Below, one piece after another: positions 12,201 to 21,222 of a DNA stretch of 64,000 nucleotides. Numbering within the stretch: the first letter of the stretch is position 1; the number at the start of each line of letters is the position of its first letter. Source of the DNA: Lepisosteus oculatus (lineage: Eukaryota > Chordata > Actinopteri > Semionotiformes > Lepisosteidae); contig NC_090703.1 in NCBI RefSeq assembly GCF_040954835.1, forward strand, positions 20,287,444-20,351,443, written 5' to 3'. Both the position numbers and the translations under genes were made by a program. The notes under the pieces are model-generated. The model was given only the letters and a program-made list of their open reading frames with translations, was not told the origin of the DNA and ran no database searches.

Positions 12201-15200
12201 CCACCAAATGAAAAAGTATCTGAAGACTTTGTGGAGTGAGGAAAAATATTATGTCATTCTATAAATCCAGTATTTCTTGCTAATCTCTGTTGTTTCTGTG
12301 AAATGATATGTTTTTGATTCCCTCAGGATGAAGACCTAAAGTGGGTGGAAGAGAATATTCCCACGACAGTTGCAGATGTGTGAGTACAGCTGAAATGCAG
12401 AGATCAAGGAAGCTTTTTAAAAATATATATATATATTCCAGGCAGGATCAACTATTAGTCAACATTCAGCAAACAATAGTAGAAGACAGTGGTAATGTAT
12501 ACTATAACTTTAAAGATCTTAGTCTTTAGTTTAGCCCCAAAATACAGTAGCTTTGCTCCAAATCAGTTTAGAAGACAAATCCTGCTTGTGCACATCATGA
12601 GGTTATGAATGATTTACAGATGTGCACATTAGTGTTGTGATTCACATCTGCACACTGTGGACATCCCTTCTTACGAGGGGAATAAGGAGGAGGCTTGGAC
12701 TACCATGTGCGTCTTACTCTGTCCCAGGGCTCACAGTGGATAGGGCACACAATAGAATAAGAATCTGATAATTTCACTGGATTTTGCAAGCAGTGTTTCC
12801 TGCCCCATTCCTGATCATTTTTCTGTACTTTATACATACGTTTGTTTTTCTATCTTTGTCGGGACTTCCCATTGAGTCACTACTCTCTACTGTGCCAAAA
12901 TGAAAATCTGGACCGGGTGAAAGTAGACTTTTCTTGTCAGCAACATCTGGCTTGTTGACGGTCTCTACGTTAATACAACAGTTCTGTTTCCATGTGATCA
13001 ATGTCAGTCTCATCTCCACCTTTCACTCCCATGTCCAGTATTGCAATCGGTAATTTATTACGTATCTTCTTGTATCTTAAGAAAGAGGTAGATTTAGGCA
13101 AAGTGAGACTCAACAATGTGCACTCCTTTCCACACTTTACTAAGCTTAAAGTTTTCATTACCTTCTAAGGCCAACACTTTTCCTGTTTCCTTAATAAAGA
13201 CACTAGTTCATCACTGGTTAATCTTTCACAAAAGCAGGTACTGTACCTGATTGTACAGTCTGGATGTGTGGGACAACTCAGAATAAAACACAATACACTA
13301 TGGCACCACACAGGGTCATCAAAGCACTGGGTGATCCCTTTATTCCAGACATCACTGGATCCTGCCTGAACTATTACATTAACTGACCATGGCAGGGTTT
13401 CTCACGTTTCTGCAAAGTAGCTGAGACCATCTTGGTGGGCCTTACTGGGTTTCTTAGGCTTGCTGTGTGACACTCAATCCTGGAACCTGCCAGACACCTG
13501 TGATTTTGCAGGGACATCAAGCTGGAGACATACATCTCTTCCAGTGGGGTCTAATTCTCCTTCTAGCCAGCAGCTATATCACCCTGCAACTCACAATTGA
13601 CAACTCACCGAAGCTCAGCGGGTGTGAGCCTGGCAAGTACCTGGCTGGGAGACCTCCTGGGAAAGCTAAGGTGGCTGCTGGAAGAGCGGTTAGTGGGACC
13701 GGTAGGGAGCCCTCACCCTGCAATCTTTGTGGGTCCTAATGCACCAGTATAGTGAAGTTGGGTGTTTCTCAAAAAGAGTAGGGGTGTCACCCCGGTCTCC
13801 TGGCCAAATTTTTACCAATCATGGCTTCCTAATAATCCCCATCTGTGGATGTGCTTAATCACTCTGTTCTCCTCATTGATATCTGGCTGCCGTTGCATCA
13901 TCCAGATGGGGGTTACACATTGGTGGTGGTGGAGGGGAGTCCCTATTACCCTTGAAAGACCTTTGAGTGGAATGTCCAGAAATGTGCTATGCAGCAGACG
14001 TGTCAGGAAATATTCATTATATTGCACTGTTGAGGTCACAGTGGTACACTGGCTTTGACAAGTGACTGTGCCGTTGACTTCTCTGTGTAGACAGGGAAAG
14101 CTGAACCCCTGACTCATTAGTCCTACTTGCTACTTTGTATAGTGTTGAATGTCTTTGAATAATAAAAAACCCACTACTGAGTTGTTTGTTAATTTAGCCC
14201 TGAATAAAAGCAGCAACAGTATAGAAGGAACTTCTTGAATCGACAAGATTTAAAGAATGAAAGAGTATCATCCTGTTGTCTTTAGCAGGTGAGGTGTAGA
14301 TTTGGTCTTCAGTGCTGTGTGAATTGAATTTTCTTCCTCTCTGTCTCTCTAGGGCACTCCCAGCCATACTTGATGACGAGGAGGTATGGTCATCACTTTT
14401 TCATCTTAGTCTCATGATCCCAGTCATATTTTACTCATTAAGCCACAGAATTAGCTGTTCAAGACCTGCCCATAACACAAAGCCACTGATGTGTGCATTG
14501 CAGTTTGACTGTTTGTGTGTCTAGCTTGACTTTTGCATATTTGATCGTGTTTTGTGCATTTTCTGACTATGAGCTCTGTGTCTGCATGTAGATCAGATTT
14601 TTCATGTGGCGCCTATTATGCAGTGTATATCTGCTTATTAATCTTTGAACTCTTAAGGAATGTACTTATTGCCAACATATCTGAAGAATATTGACATTTC
14701 TAAATGTGTTGCTTTAACCTGACTAGATTTATAGTTTTATAGATAAATAGTTCATCTTGAGAGAGTAACTAATATATTTTCTGAATACTTTAAACAATAT
14801 TTTTGGAAGTGTCCCTATTCTCCTATACAGTTCCTAGTTCTGAAGTTTTTCTTGTTTTTCTATTTTTCTATTGGTCTCATAAATATTTAAGTTTGAAGTT
14901 GAAACATGTTGCCAAACATTTTATTTAAGAGCACTCTACATGAAAAAGAAAGAAATAGAATGTTTTCGTGTTAGAATAAATATGACAACTTTCTTGAGAA
15001 AAATAATTTTATGGTGGTGCTCTGATAGAAATATCAGAAAACAAATGTTGCAGGGGCATTCAAACAGTTTTGAACAAAAGTATATACAGTAAAATCAGGA
15101 TCATTTTTGGACTTCTGAGCGCAATCACATTTCACCTCAATGCAGTGCCAATTTGCCCTTGAAATGGGGTGTTCTCCAATAATTAAACCCCTCTGATTGC

Positions 15201-16142
15201 TCCCTTTACCATTTGCCAGTAGAAAACTTCAGTAAATTGTCTTTAAACTGTGTACCACACAATACAGGCTTCAGGTCCCATAATAATAAGGGGAGTAAAT
15301 CTGAGTTGTAGGCTGGATAATTCAGCTCTGTAATCAAATCATGATCTGTGATCAGACAAATTGCAATACAGCAGCAAAATGACATGTGTTTCTTCATTAA
15401 CTGCTTTATGCAGGGTGACCAGCAAAACAGAGCACTATTGAGCAGTTATTTTCAGACTTGTCTTGCATGAAATTCATGGGTCAAGATGTTTATACTGTAA
15501 ATAGTTTCAACAGTCCCCATTTTTCCCCCAATTTTTGTGACCTTAATTAAGCAATCGATCACTATCTTACTTTACATAACATATTGTAACTGAACTAGTT
15601 GCATTTGAAGTTTGTATGGACCTTAGGGTCATCTTCAATTTGATTCTTTACTATGTACTGTATAAAAGTCTTTATTTATTGTGCATCTGTGAAATAATTT
15701 GAAAACTCCATCATTCATTGGCTCTGAAACAACAGAACAGCATTAGTTATCAACAGAAATCTTTATTTTCAATACTTCATAAGAACTGCACAACACTCAC
15801 ACTCTAACTATGTAGTCACCAAGTCTTTTTGTGCCTTGCATATCGCAAATTGAGTCCTGTGCTACAGTGTACAGTTCAAGGTTTTTCTGTTCACAAGCTT
15901 TGCAATACAGTTCATCTTCTGATTTACTGCAGTTTGGAGACTTTCAGGTTATTTAAATCTCCAAAAAAAACAACGATTAATAATCCTTGGCCTACAGAGG
16001 TGATATTATAATTACAGCATACAACAGTTAATTTTACCACATTGTATTTCTATGCCATTCGGAGAATATATGGTCCTTAACAAGCCCTCTCTTTTGCCAG
16101 GAGATTTTGACAGCCACGCTGGAGAGGTCGAAGATGGAGTAG
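170..16142 (+). CDS. TMEM87A: TMEM87A, Golgi seven-transmembrane GOST-family protein (3' 16 coding exons; 5' end outside window)
   Basis: Joining the 16 exons listed separately gives one open frame of 446 codons plus stop, with compatible phases at every junction. Family members are about 555 residues, so about 110 N-terminal residues are missing upstream. The visible part holds the end of the luminal GOLD-like domain (to WPLMI), then seven hydrophobic segments: [91 protein letters not shown] and [14 protein letters not shown]. An acidic cytosolic tail follows and ends in ERSKME. TMEM87 proteins sit in the Golgi and are linked to endosome-to-TGN traffic, and to cation conductance or mechanosensing (literature). 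The paralogue TMEM87B is similar; I chose A because VPS39 lies directly downstream, as in human, and because of the tail. One intron is AT-AC type. The introns carry SINEs and other repeats listed separately. Confidence 0.93.
931..975 (+). CDS. TMEM87A: TMEM87A in-window exon 2
   Basis: 45 nt, phase 0-0 ([15 protein letters not shown]), acceptor ttttcag, donor gtaagt. It is shorter than the equivalent human segment, which has a longer luminal loop, and it could be skipped without a frameshift. Confidence 0.78.
1845..2010 (+). repeat. Interspersed repeat, family X (unclassified), copy 1
   Basis: Shares a core with the reverse complement of 41712-42066 (tcatggctg...gttccac...cccacaacc...gaagaaacg). 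From memory this family is abundant in non-teleost ray-finned fish; I cannot name it. Confidence 0.65.
2455..2985. repeat. GC/CpG-rich block of unknown origin in a TMEM87A intron
   Basis: Its composition is unlike the AT-rich intron around it: frequent CpG, purine-rich runs on + (cgaaaagaaaacgcccgaaa) and an internal stem, CCCTGTTTAACAGGG, at 2717-2731. It is probably an inserted mobile element, but I recognise no family and no coding motif. The 88-118 aa minus-strand frames look like composition artefacts. Confidence 0.4.
3113..3242 (+). CDS. TMEM87A: TMEM87A in-window exon 3
   Basis: 130 nt, starts in phase 0 and leaves one base over. It encodes the luminal [11 protein letters not shown] stretch, matching the conserved TWQDAPYIFIV of the human protein, then a divergent polar loop. 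Donor gtaaga. Confidence 0.9.
3628..3689 (+). CDS. TMEM87A: TMEM87A in-window exon 4
   Basis: 62 nt. It completes an ATG codon (Met) with the previous exon and encodes [20 protein letters not shown], the end of the luminal domain just before TM1. The acceptor follows a strong poly-C/T tract. Confidence 0.92.
4125..4308 (+). CDS. TMEM87A: TMEM87A in-window exon 5 (TM1-TM2)
   Basis: 184 nt encoding TM1 ([19 protein letters not shown]), the conserved RDLL-like loop ([14 protein letters not shown]) and TM2, ending YKGEY. The TM1-TM2 block is nearly identical to mammalian TMEM87. Donor gtaagg. Confidence 0.96.
5222..5321 (+). CDS. TMEM87A: TMEM87A in-window exon 6 (TM3)
   Basis: 100 nt, phase 1 in and phase 2 out. 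It encodes [20 protein letters not shown] and the following [12 protein letters not shown], a highly conserved family block. Donor gtgagt. Confidence 0.95.
5682..5775 (+). CDS. TMEM87A: TMEM87A in-window exon 7 (TM4)
   Basis: 94 nt encoding [20 protein letters not shown] to EGVLRVTG. It ends in phase 0 with a consensus gtgagt donor. Confidence 0.95.
5870..6035 (+). repeat. Short interspersed repeat of the 'ccctggtcctgg' type
   Basis: Begins cagcagtgctcaaccctggt and continues with tcctgcaggtgttct, a head common in fish interspersed repeats. Related heads or tails occur at 10545, 20208, 25320 and 48595. Confidence 0.4.
6598..6669 (+). CDS. TMEM87A: TMEM87A in-window exon 8 (TM5, first part)
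   Basis: 72 nt, phase 0-0, encoding [20 protein letters not shown] then VMWW. It is followed not by GT but by atatcctttcc, the consensus 5' splice site of an AT-AC U12-type intron. No GT nearby would keep the conserved WW-[IV]-FISL continuity. Confidence 0.92.
6670..7730 (+). other. AT-AC U12-type (minor spliceosome) intron of TMEM87A
   Basis: A 1061-nt intron beginning ATATCCTTT and ending in CAC. A U12 branch-site-like TTCCTGAAC (consensus TTCCTTRAC) lies at 7712-7720, about 11 nt before the 3' splice site, as minor introns require. Splicing here restores VMWW-VFISLSQ (human WWIFISLTQ). The intron contains a minus-strand SINE. Confidence 0.88.
7198..7520 (-). mobile_element. tRNA-type SINE with L2-like tail (reverse), inside the U12 intron
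   Basis: Reverse complement reads from a tRNA-like head (ttggcattgctgtctcgcag...ccctgggttcgatta) through the conserved body (gtttcctcccacagtccaaagacat) to the ttggatggatg end. Nine related copies occur in the window. Confidence 0.85.
7731..7839 (+). CDS. TMEM87A: TMEM87A in-window exon 9 (TM5-TM6)
   Basis: 109 nt after an AC acceptor. It encodes [20 protein letters not shown] and [16 protein letters not shown], a conserved cytosolic loop and the start of TM6. Leaves one base; donor gtgaga. Confidence 0.93.
8604..8662 (+). CDS. TMEM87A: TMEM87A in-window exon 10 (TM6 end)
   Basis: 59 nt encoding [19 protein letters not shown], matching human SIVFIIWTTMKF. Donor gtgagt. The coding bases at 8642-8651 (aagatggcgg) also form a YY1-like motif, probably by chance. 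Confidence 0.92.
8712..8830 (+). repeat. Short repeat tail resembling Penelope-like element ends
   Basis: gctccacagccgaaacgttg followed by a T/C-rich run and ggaataaacctattacttg. From memory this matches a widespread fish repeat tail associated with Penelope-like elements; identification is weak. Confidence 0.35.
9350..9453 (+). CDS. TMEM87A: TMEM87A in-window exon 11 (TM7)
   Basis: 104 nt encoding [29 protein letters not shown] and SVNSQ. WRxLWVDDAxWRLLFS is a family hallmark. Phase 2 out. Confidence 0.95.
10545..10612 (-). repeat. Short interspersed repeat fragment ('ccaccaggatcaggactgg' core)
   Basis: The core matches 48615-48640 and, in reverse sense, the heads at 5870 and 20208. Fragment only. 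Confidence 0.35.
10684..10757 (+). CDS. TMEM87A: TMEM87A in-window exon 12 (acidic tail)
   Basis: 74 nt encoding [20 protein letters not shown] then NEAF, the acidic cytosolic tail (human FSPLSEEEEEDEQKEPML). Phase 1 out; donor gtaagg. Confidence 0.93.
11767..11831 (+). CDS. TMEM87A: TMEM87A in-window exon 13
   Basis: 65 nt encoding [20 protein letters not shown] then E, a basic and polar tail segment. Acceptor tttttcatag, donor gtgagc. Confidence 0.9.
12327..12379 (+). CDS. TMEM87A: TMEM87A in-window exon 14
   Basis: 53 nt encoding [18 protein letters not shown], the conserved DDLKWVEEN motif of the tail. Phase 2 out with gtgagt. Confidence 0.93.
13567..13995 (+). mobile_element. SINE3-type element (5S rRNA-derived), internally deleted
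   Basis: The head resembles 5S rRNA (agctatatcaccctgc...gaagctcagcgggtgtgagcctgg...gtacctggctgggagacc). The body matches the copy at 37311, but bases corresponding to about 37500-37588 are missing. It ends in the ctttgagtggaatgtccaga tail. Confidence 0.85.
14353..14383 (+). CDS. TMEM87A: TMEM87A in-window exon 15 (microexon-sized)
   Basis: 31 nt encoding [10 protein letters not shown] after completing Val. Acceptor ctctctag, donor gtatgg. It matches the conserved VALPALLD motif. Confidence 0.9.
16101..16142 (+). CDS. TMEM87A: TMEM87A last coding exon (coding part)
   Basis: 42 nt to TAG, encoding [13 protein letters not shown]. The ERSKME end, as I recall it, is the TMEM87A C-terminus. Acceptor cttttgccag at 16091-16100. 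The exon continues as 3' UTR. Confidence 0.87.
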   Translation, partial: EILTATLERSKME

Positions 16143-18120
16143 AGATGGGAAGACTATGATGCCGAATTCCATGAAGTGCAATCCCGTTTCCTTTTTCAAG
16201 GATGACTTCCCAGAATGAGACACTTTTGGTCTTTTTGGCACCCAATTATTTTCCCCCTGAGGCTGTAGAGAGCCCGTCTGCACACGGGGGAGATTGTGTG
16301 CAGTGTTTAGTGTCTGGAGTAGGAGGGGAGCTGTTTACCTCATTGGGTGTAACTATCATGGGTTCGACGCAGTGAAATAGTCGGGCTTTGCACTTGGGCC
16401 TCGGAGCAGAATAACAGCAGGCCTCTGGATACCACGCCTGGAACTCCAGCAACAATCCGAAGTTGTGGAGTGAAGTGGATGGGGAATTAGTAGTAGGGTT
16501 TGACTTTTTATTTTAGTTTTTTTAAGAATTGTCTAAGCCACTGTTACCCATTCCACGGGGTTCATGGGCTTCCTGGATATTTCGTGCCTTTTCTTCGTCC
16601 GCTGTGTTGCCCTTGTGCATTCTGTTTGTTCGCAGACTGCAAGATTCTTTTTGCAATGTCTGATTTTAAGGGTGCGTTGAAAATCTCTCTCGTTTCTGAT
16701 TTCGGAAATTCTTAAAGAAGGCATCCAATGAATATTAAAAGGATTGAGGTTTACTGAGCAGTACATTACAGACTGTTTTGCAGTCTTTGTGTGCTTTTAT
16801 TTAATATAAGTTAGATCCTGATGTCTGATTTTTTATTAGCGTTTTTGAGAGATCAGAGTCTCCCATGTCTTTAAACGGGAAGGCTTTCAGAACGTCACAC
16901 TTGAATCACCTGAAAACTGTCATGATTTTTATCATTTGCTATTATTAACTCATGAAGGCTCCCAATTTGTTACACGTACCTTAAAGAAAACGTTTCGTCT
17001 TCCAGCTTCTCAACACACCAGGGCTTCTTTTCTGTCCTTTCAGATTTTTTTCATAGCGTGCATCGACAGTAAAGGACTATGGATTAGTTTCTGTACAATG
17101 TCACCATTTGCCATGATCCAAGCAGTGATTTGTAGAGCACATTAGTGTGGTAAAGGAATGAAGTTTTATTTTACATATCTTGAAAGAGCTTTTACCTTAG
17201 GAAAACATTTTTTACAACCATTTTTTGTTAATTTTTTAACATGCAAGTTAGCAGTCTAGTCAATTTTCAATGTATGAATAACACAATGGCCATAAATTGA
17301 TGATAATGCCTAAACAATGTGATCACCATGTTTACAAAGTAATACCTAACTCAGAAGCTGTAGTATGGGGATGTGTCATGCCTGTCTTACACCACAGATG
17401 AAATAATCTTTTACAGCTCAGCTGTGGGCTTGAGCTGGAGTATAGACGATGATCATGGGTTAAGGGAGAGAGCTGCTCTGAGTCACCTGGCACATGATGA
17501 AACTGTCCTAGCTCTACAGAGAACAGTGTCGGGCTCATTCTCCAATCTTCAAAGACTACGCTATGCGCTTGAAATGAAGGTTGAAATTGGAACAGTTCAC
17601 GTACTAATGTACGCTTAGTTCGACTCTGAGATCGGGCTGCTTTAAATTTAATTTTACAATGTTACCTAATGTTTTGTTTGCATGTGTTTGAAAAGTAGTA
17701 TTTCTTATGATTATTTTGCTAGCTTGCAGTATAATGTACTGTATAGCTACTTTCCACTTATGATCTTCAAGAAGCTACCTGCCTGCATTGTCCTACATGT
17801 GTTGACTGGGCAGTGGATCTAGTGCAGATCATTGATAACGGGAAGTGCTTTCTTGTAGATTGTACAGATTAGTTAAAATGTATGCTTAGTCAACTTTTGT
17901 TTCTATTGTGACTATTTTTTGTTTTAAAAAGGAATTATTTTTCCCTAATCATTTCCAAATATAGAATTCTTAATGGAAAGAAGAATCCCAAATGAAACAG
18001 TTTGAAGTCTCAGTCAGCACTTATTCTGTACTTTCATTACATTTTATCTTTCTTTAAAGGCTGTGGTCCAGTACACAGCCTGTGATCAGACATTGCAATA
18101 AATGTTTATATGTTCACAAT
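16143..18120 (+). other. TMEM87A: Probable TMEM87A 3' UTR
   Basis: No further splice-linked coding sequence is seen. The first convincing poly(A) signal, AATAAA at 18097-18102, is followed by T/G-rich sequence. The length (~2 kb) is typical for a vertebrate 3' UTR. Short open frames here have no recognisable similarity. A second AATAAA near 19219 could serve a longer form. Confidence 0.6.
18097..18102 (+). promoter_or_regulatory. Candidate TMEM87A poly(A) signal
   Basis: AATAAA followed by a tgtttatatgtt downstream element. It lies just upstream of a SINE that begins at 18197. Confidence 0.5.
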
Positions 18121-18196
18121 GATAAAACCAAAATCCCAGTTATTTGCCACTTTTGTTGTTCCGTGCTATTGCTCTGGACAAAATAGGCCTGCAAAA

Positions 18197-18515
18197 TGGG
18201 GTGGTGCAGTGGTTACCATTGCTGCCTCGCAGTGCTGGGCCCTGGGTTGCTGTCTGTGTGGAGTTTGCACGTTCCCCCCATATTCACATGCGTTTCCTCA
18301 AGATGCTTTGGTTTCTGCCCACAATCCAAAGACATACTGGTAGCTTAATTGGCTTCTTGGGAAAACTGACTCGGATGTGAGTGTGTACATGACTGTGTGT
18401 GCCCTGTGATGAACTGTGATGATCCAGGGTGTATCCTGTCTTGTGCCTGTTGCTTGAGGGACTCCGGCTCCCCCTCAGTCCTGTAATGGATAGAGCAGTT
18501 AGAAAATGGATGTAT
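18197..18515 (+). mobile_element. tRNA-type SINE with L2-like tail
   Basis: Head ggtggtgcagtggttaccat (A-box-like), body cacaatccaaagacatactg, tail tagagcagttagaaaatgga. It lies in the TMEM87A-VPS39 spacer just after the putative poly(A) site. Confidence 0.87.
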
Positions 18516-20640
18516 CGACAAACAAAATACGTGATCTTTCAAAACTCAATTTACTTGACCTTTGTACCATTAACAAAGGGTGTGATTTTTGTGATTTATT
18601 CTCTTACGATCTGATGACGAAGACAGACCTGTACACTGGGAGAAGAGAAGGTTGTATTCTGATGGGCTTTCTGCTTCACACCAGCTACAGTACAACCTCC
18701 CCATTGTTTGTTACCCAGACACTGATTGTGGATGTTCTTGATGCTGTATATGTGATGCTAAGAAATTTTAGCTCTAGGAGTTAAAGTGAGAATTTTGTCT
18801 GTTTTGTTAAAAGTAAAATATGGCTTACTTTCTTAAAGAAGACTAAAGGCATGAGACCTAGGATAATAATCATACAGTCACTGGTCAGTGGTCCGGTAAC
18901 AGTGGTTTATACAGTATAGTGGAGCACTTCACAAATTTATTTTAGTGCCTCAGACTTTGTCCTGATGCAGTTAATGATAAATACGTGGGGTATTTTTTAA
19001 AGATATATACTCTCCAAAAAAGAACATGTGTTGTTCACTGGTATGTGTGAAATGGGATCTGCTTGTAAAAAAAAACCAATTTTGTATGTATGATTTGTTT
19101 CCAGATTAAAGTTTCTATTAAACAGTATTTTGTGAGTTATTCTCACTTGGGTGCAATTTACTTGATTCAGATCTTGTAAAGAACACTCAGCATTTACAGC
19201 CCTGCAACAAAGTATCAATAAAATCTTTTTAATGAAGGTCAAACTAGTAAATTGCAGTGCACTTGCTGTCTTTTCTCACTTAGTTTTGCTTCCCCACTCT
19301 TAACACTCTTAATTACCGTGTAAATATGCACAAGAACAACATAGTCAATGTAATAACCGTTATGGCTCTGTTGTTTTGCAAAATCTTTAGGACAAGTATC
19401 CGGAGCCACTGTCCTGGAGAACTCCAGTCAGGAAGTTCAGATATTTGTTCCAAATTATATTTTAATCATTAAATTACATCTAATTGATCACAATTTAATT
19501 GCTGTGAAACTAGATGGCTATAAAACCCGGTGCACTGGTTTTCTCTAGAACCAAAGATGGGGACACTTGCTCTACACAGTAAAACGGAGAGGAAAACATT
19601 AACTTGCCATCCTGCAATGGCAGGGCAGAAAAAAGTTACGGGCAGCCTTAAAAGCTTTTGCATTTCTGTGAAGAAAAAATATATCTGTTGAAGGATGCTA
19701 AAGTACTACATTTAAAACGCCCTGAATTGCCTGGTAGATGTTTAACGTTGTTTGTATCTGTCTTGTGTGTACATTGAAATAACAAAATCAAACCTGAGAG
19801 TTTCATGGGAGGTTTGTTTTATTGGTTACAATTAAATCACCACCTTCTAAAGACCTACAAATTTAATTCTGGTCAATTAAGAAGCTGATTTGTCATTTGG
19901 TACTCCATCGAGTACTTTAGCCCTAGAAGACCATTTTTTCTTAATTAAAATGATTCATCAGAATCTTACAGATACATCCAAACTTCAGAAACGTGACATA
20001 AGATTTTATACGTAACTAGTTACATCATCACCGATTTATTTAGGCATTAGCCAAATGTTTTTTAGTACTTGCCTGACCTAGATACACAGAACTGTTTAAA
20101 AATACTTGTTTGACGTGTCTAAACTGAATTTTATGTGCCATTCACGCACCGTGCAAATGTATTTGCAAGGCTGCTGATGGAAAAAAACAGATCAGAAAAT
20201 ATCAAAAGCAGCAGTGTTTAACCCTGGTCCTGGGGGGGGGCAGCAGTCCAGTAGGTATCATACATAGTGTAACGCACAATAGCTTTATATCGGCAACCCC
20301 ACAGTTCAAGACCTGGGAAAGAATATTAAACTGGAAACAGTGGAATCTGAGAACAAAACTGTGCTTCAACAAATACCTTTGGAGGACCAGAATGGACACA
20401 CCAGAACTGAGATTGAGTTCGTTCAGACAGGAGCACTGAAAGAAACTTGATCAGGTTAAGACAATTTAAGTTTTAGAAGGAATGTTAGTCAAATACATAT
20501 AAATATACAGTCAATGTACATTATTCTGTGTTTTAACCAGAAGACACGTTCTCTATAGCGTTAAACTACAGTACATATACCAGAAGGTAGTCGATGGCTT
20601 TCATAGTCCAAACAGATATTTTTCCGCACAGCAGATCTTC
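18515..20640. other. TMEM87A-VPS39 intergenic spacer
   Basis: No coding exon recognised. It contains an AATAAA near 19219, possibly an alternative TMEM87A end, and short repeat-tail fragments near 19385 and 20208. The rest is AT-rich sequence without visible structure. Confidence 0.6.
20208..20250 (+). repeat. Short interspersed repeat head
   Basis: cagcagtgtttaaccctggt followed by a run of nine G; the same head as the element at 5870. Confidence 0.4.
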
Positions 20641-21149
20641 TGAATGTTCCCCACGTGAGAAGGGCATCGGGAATCACGTGTGTATCATGGTCCGTGTGGG
20701 CCAGGTCTGTAGACACAAACAAGAGGAAGTAAGAAACAGACCAATAAAAACATTTGCAGCTACTTCCGACATGAATCTCATCCTTCGATCAGCTGTTTGA
20801 CGGCGTTCGGTACAGGATAAGTCGGTGTTTGCAGTTTCGTGCACCTTTTAATTATAGCCTTTCCCGAGCAGCTGGATGTAAACAACACAGATCTGAAATC
20901 GCAGCCGGAATTTCAATTTCACGGAGTCGGCTTCGCCGTCAGCAGAGACCCCGGCTCCCAAGCGCTGGTGATCTGCAGGAGGAGGAGGACTTTGCCTTAT
21001 TTTTCGGAGAAGCTCTTCAAGATCTCGGCACAGCTAAAGAGAAGCCAGGTGCAGTTGTGCCTTGTCAGTAGAGAAGACGGAGGACCTGAGACCCTGCGGC
21101 GGCTTGTGTTGCGGTTTCCAGTCGGGCCGAGAAGGTCGCTGAACCGGCC
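20640..21149 (+). promoter_or_regulatory. VPS39: VPS39 promoter and 5' UTR region
   Basis: The 500 bp before the VPS39 ATG is richer in GC and CpG than its surroundings. It carries CACGTG E-boxes at 20652-20657 and 20675-20680, an ETS-type GGAAGT at 20725-20730 and a CCAAT box at 20741-20745. No TATA box is evident. The transcription start is probably between about 20780 and 20850 (inference). Confidence 0.5.
20652..20680. promoter_or_regulatory. Two E-boxes (CACGTG), candidate TFEB/TFE3/USF sites
   Basis: CACGTGA at 20652-20658 and TCACGTG at 20674-20680, 23 bp apart. Each matches part of the CLEAR consensus GTCACGTGAC found at lysosomal gene promoters. VPS39 acts at the lysosome, so this is plausible but untested. 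Confidence 0.45.
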
Positions 21150-21222
21150 ATGCACGACGCCTATGAAGCGGTCCCCATCCTGGAAAAGCTGCCTCTTCAG
21201 ATAGACTGCATGGCGGCCTGGG
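21150..21222 (+). CDS. VPS39: VPS39 exon 1
   Basis: 73 nt, residues 1-24, MHDAYEAVPILEKLPLQIDC then MAAW. Start context ggccATGc. Phase 1 out, donor gtgagt. Confidence 0.96.

Noticed and set aside
17373-17618. 82-codon frame in the TMEM87A 3' UTR
   Set aside because: No recognisable similarity, no start context and it lies within the probable 3' UTR.
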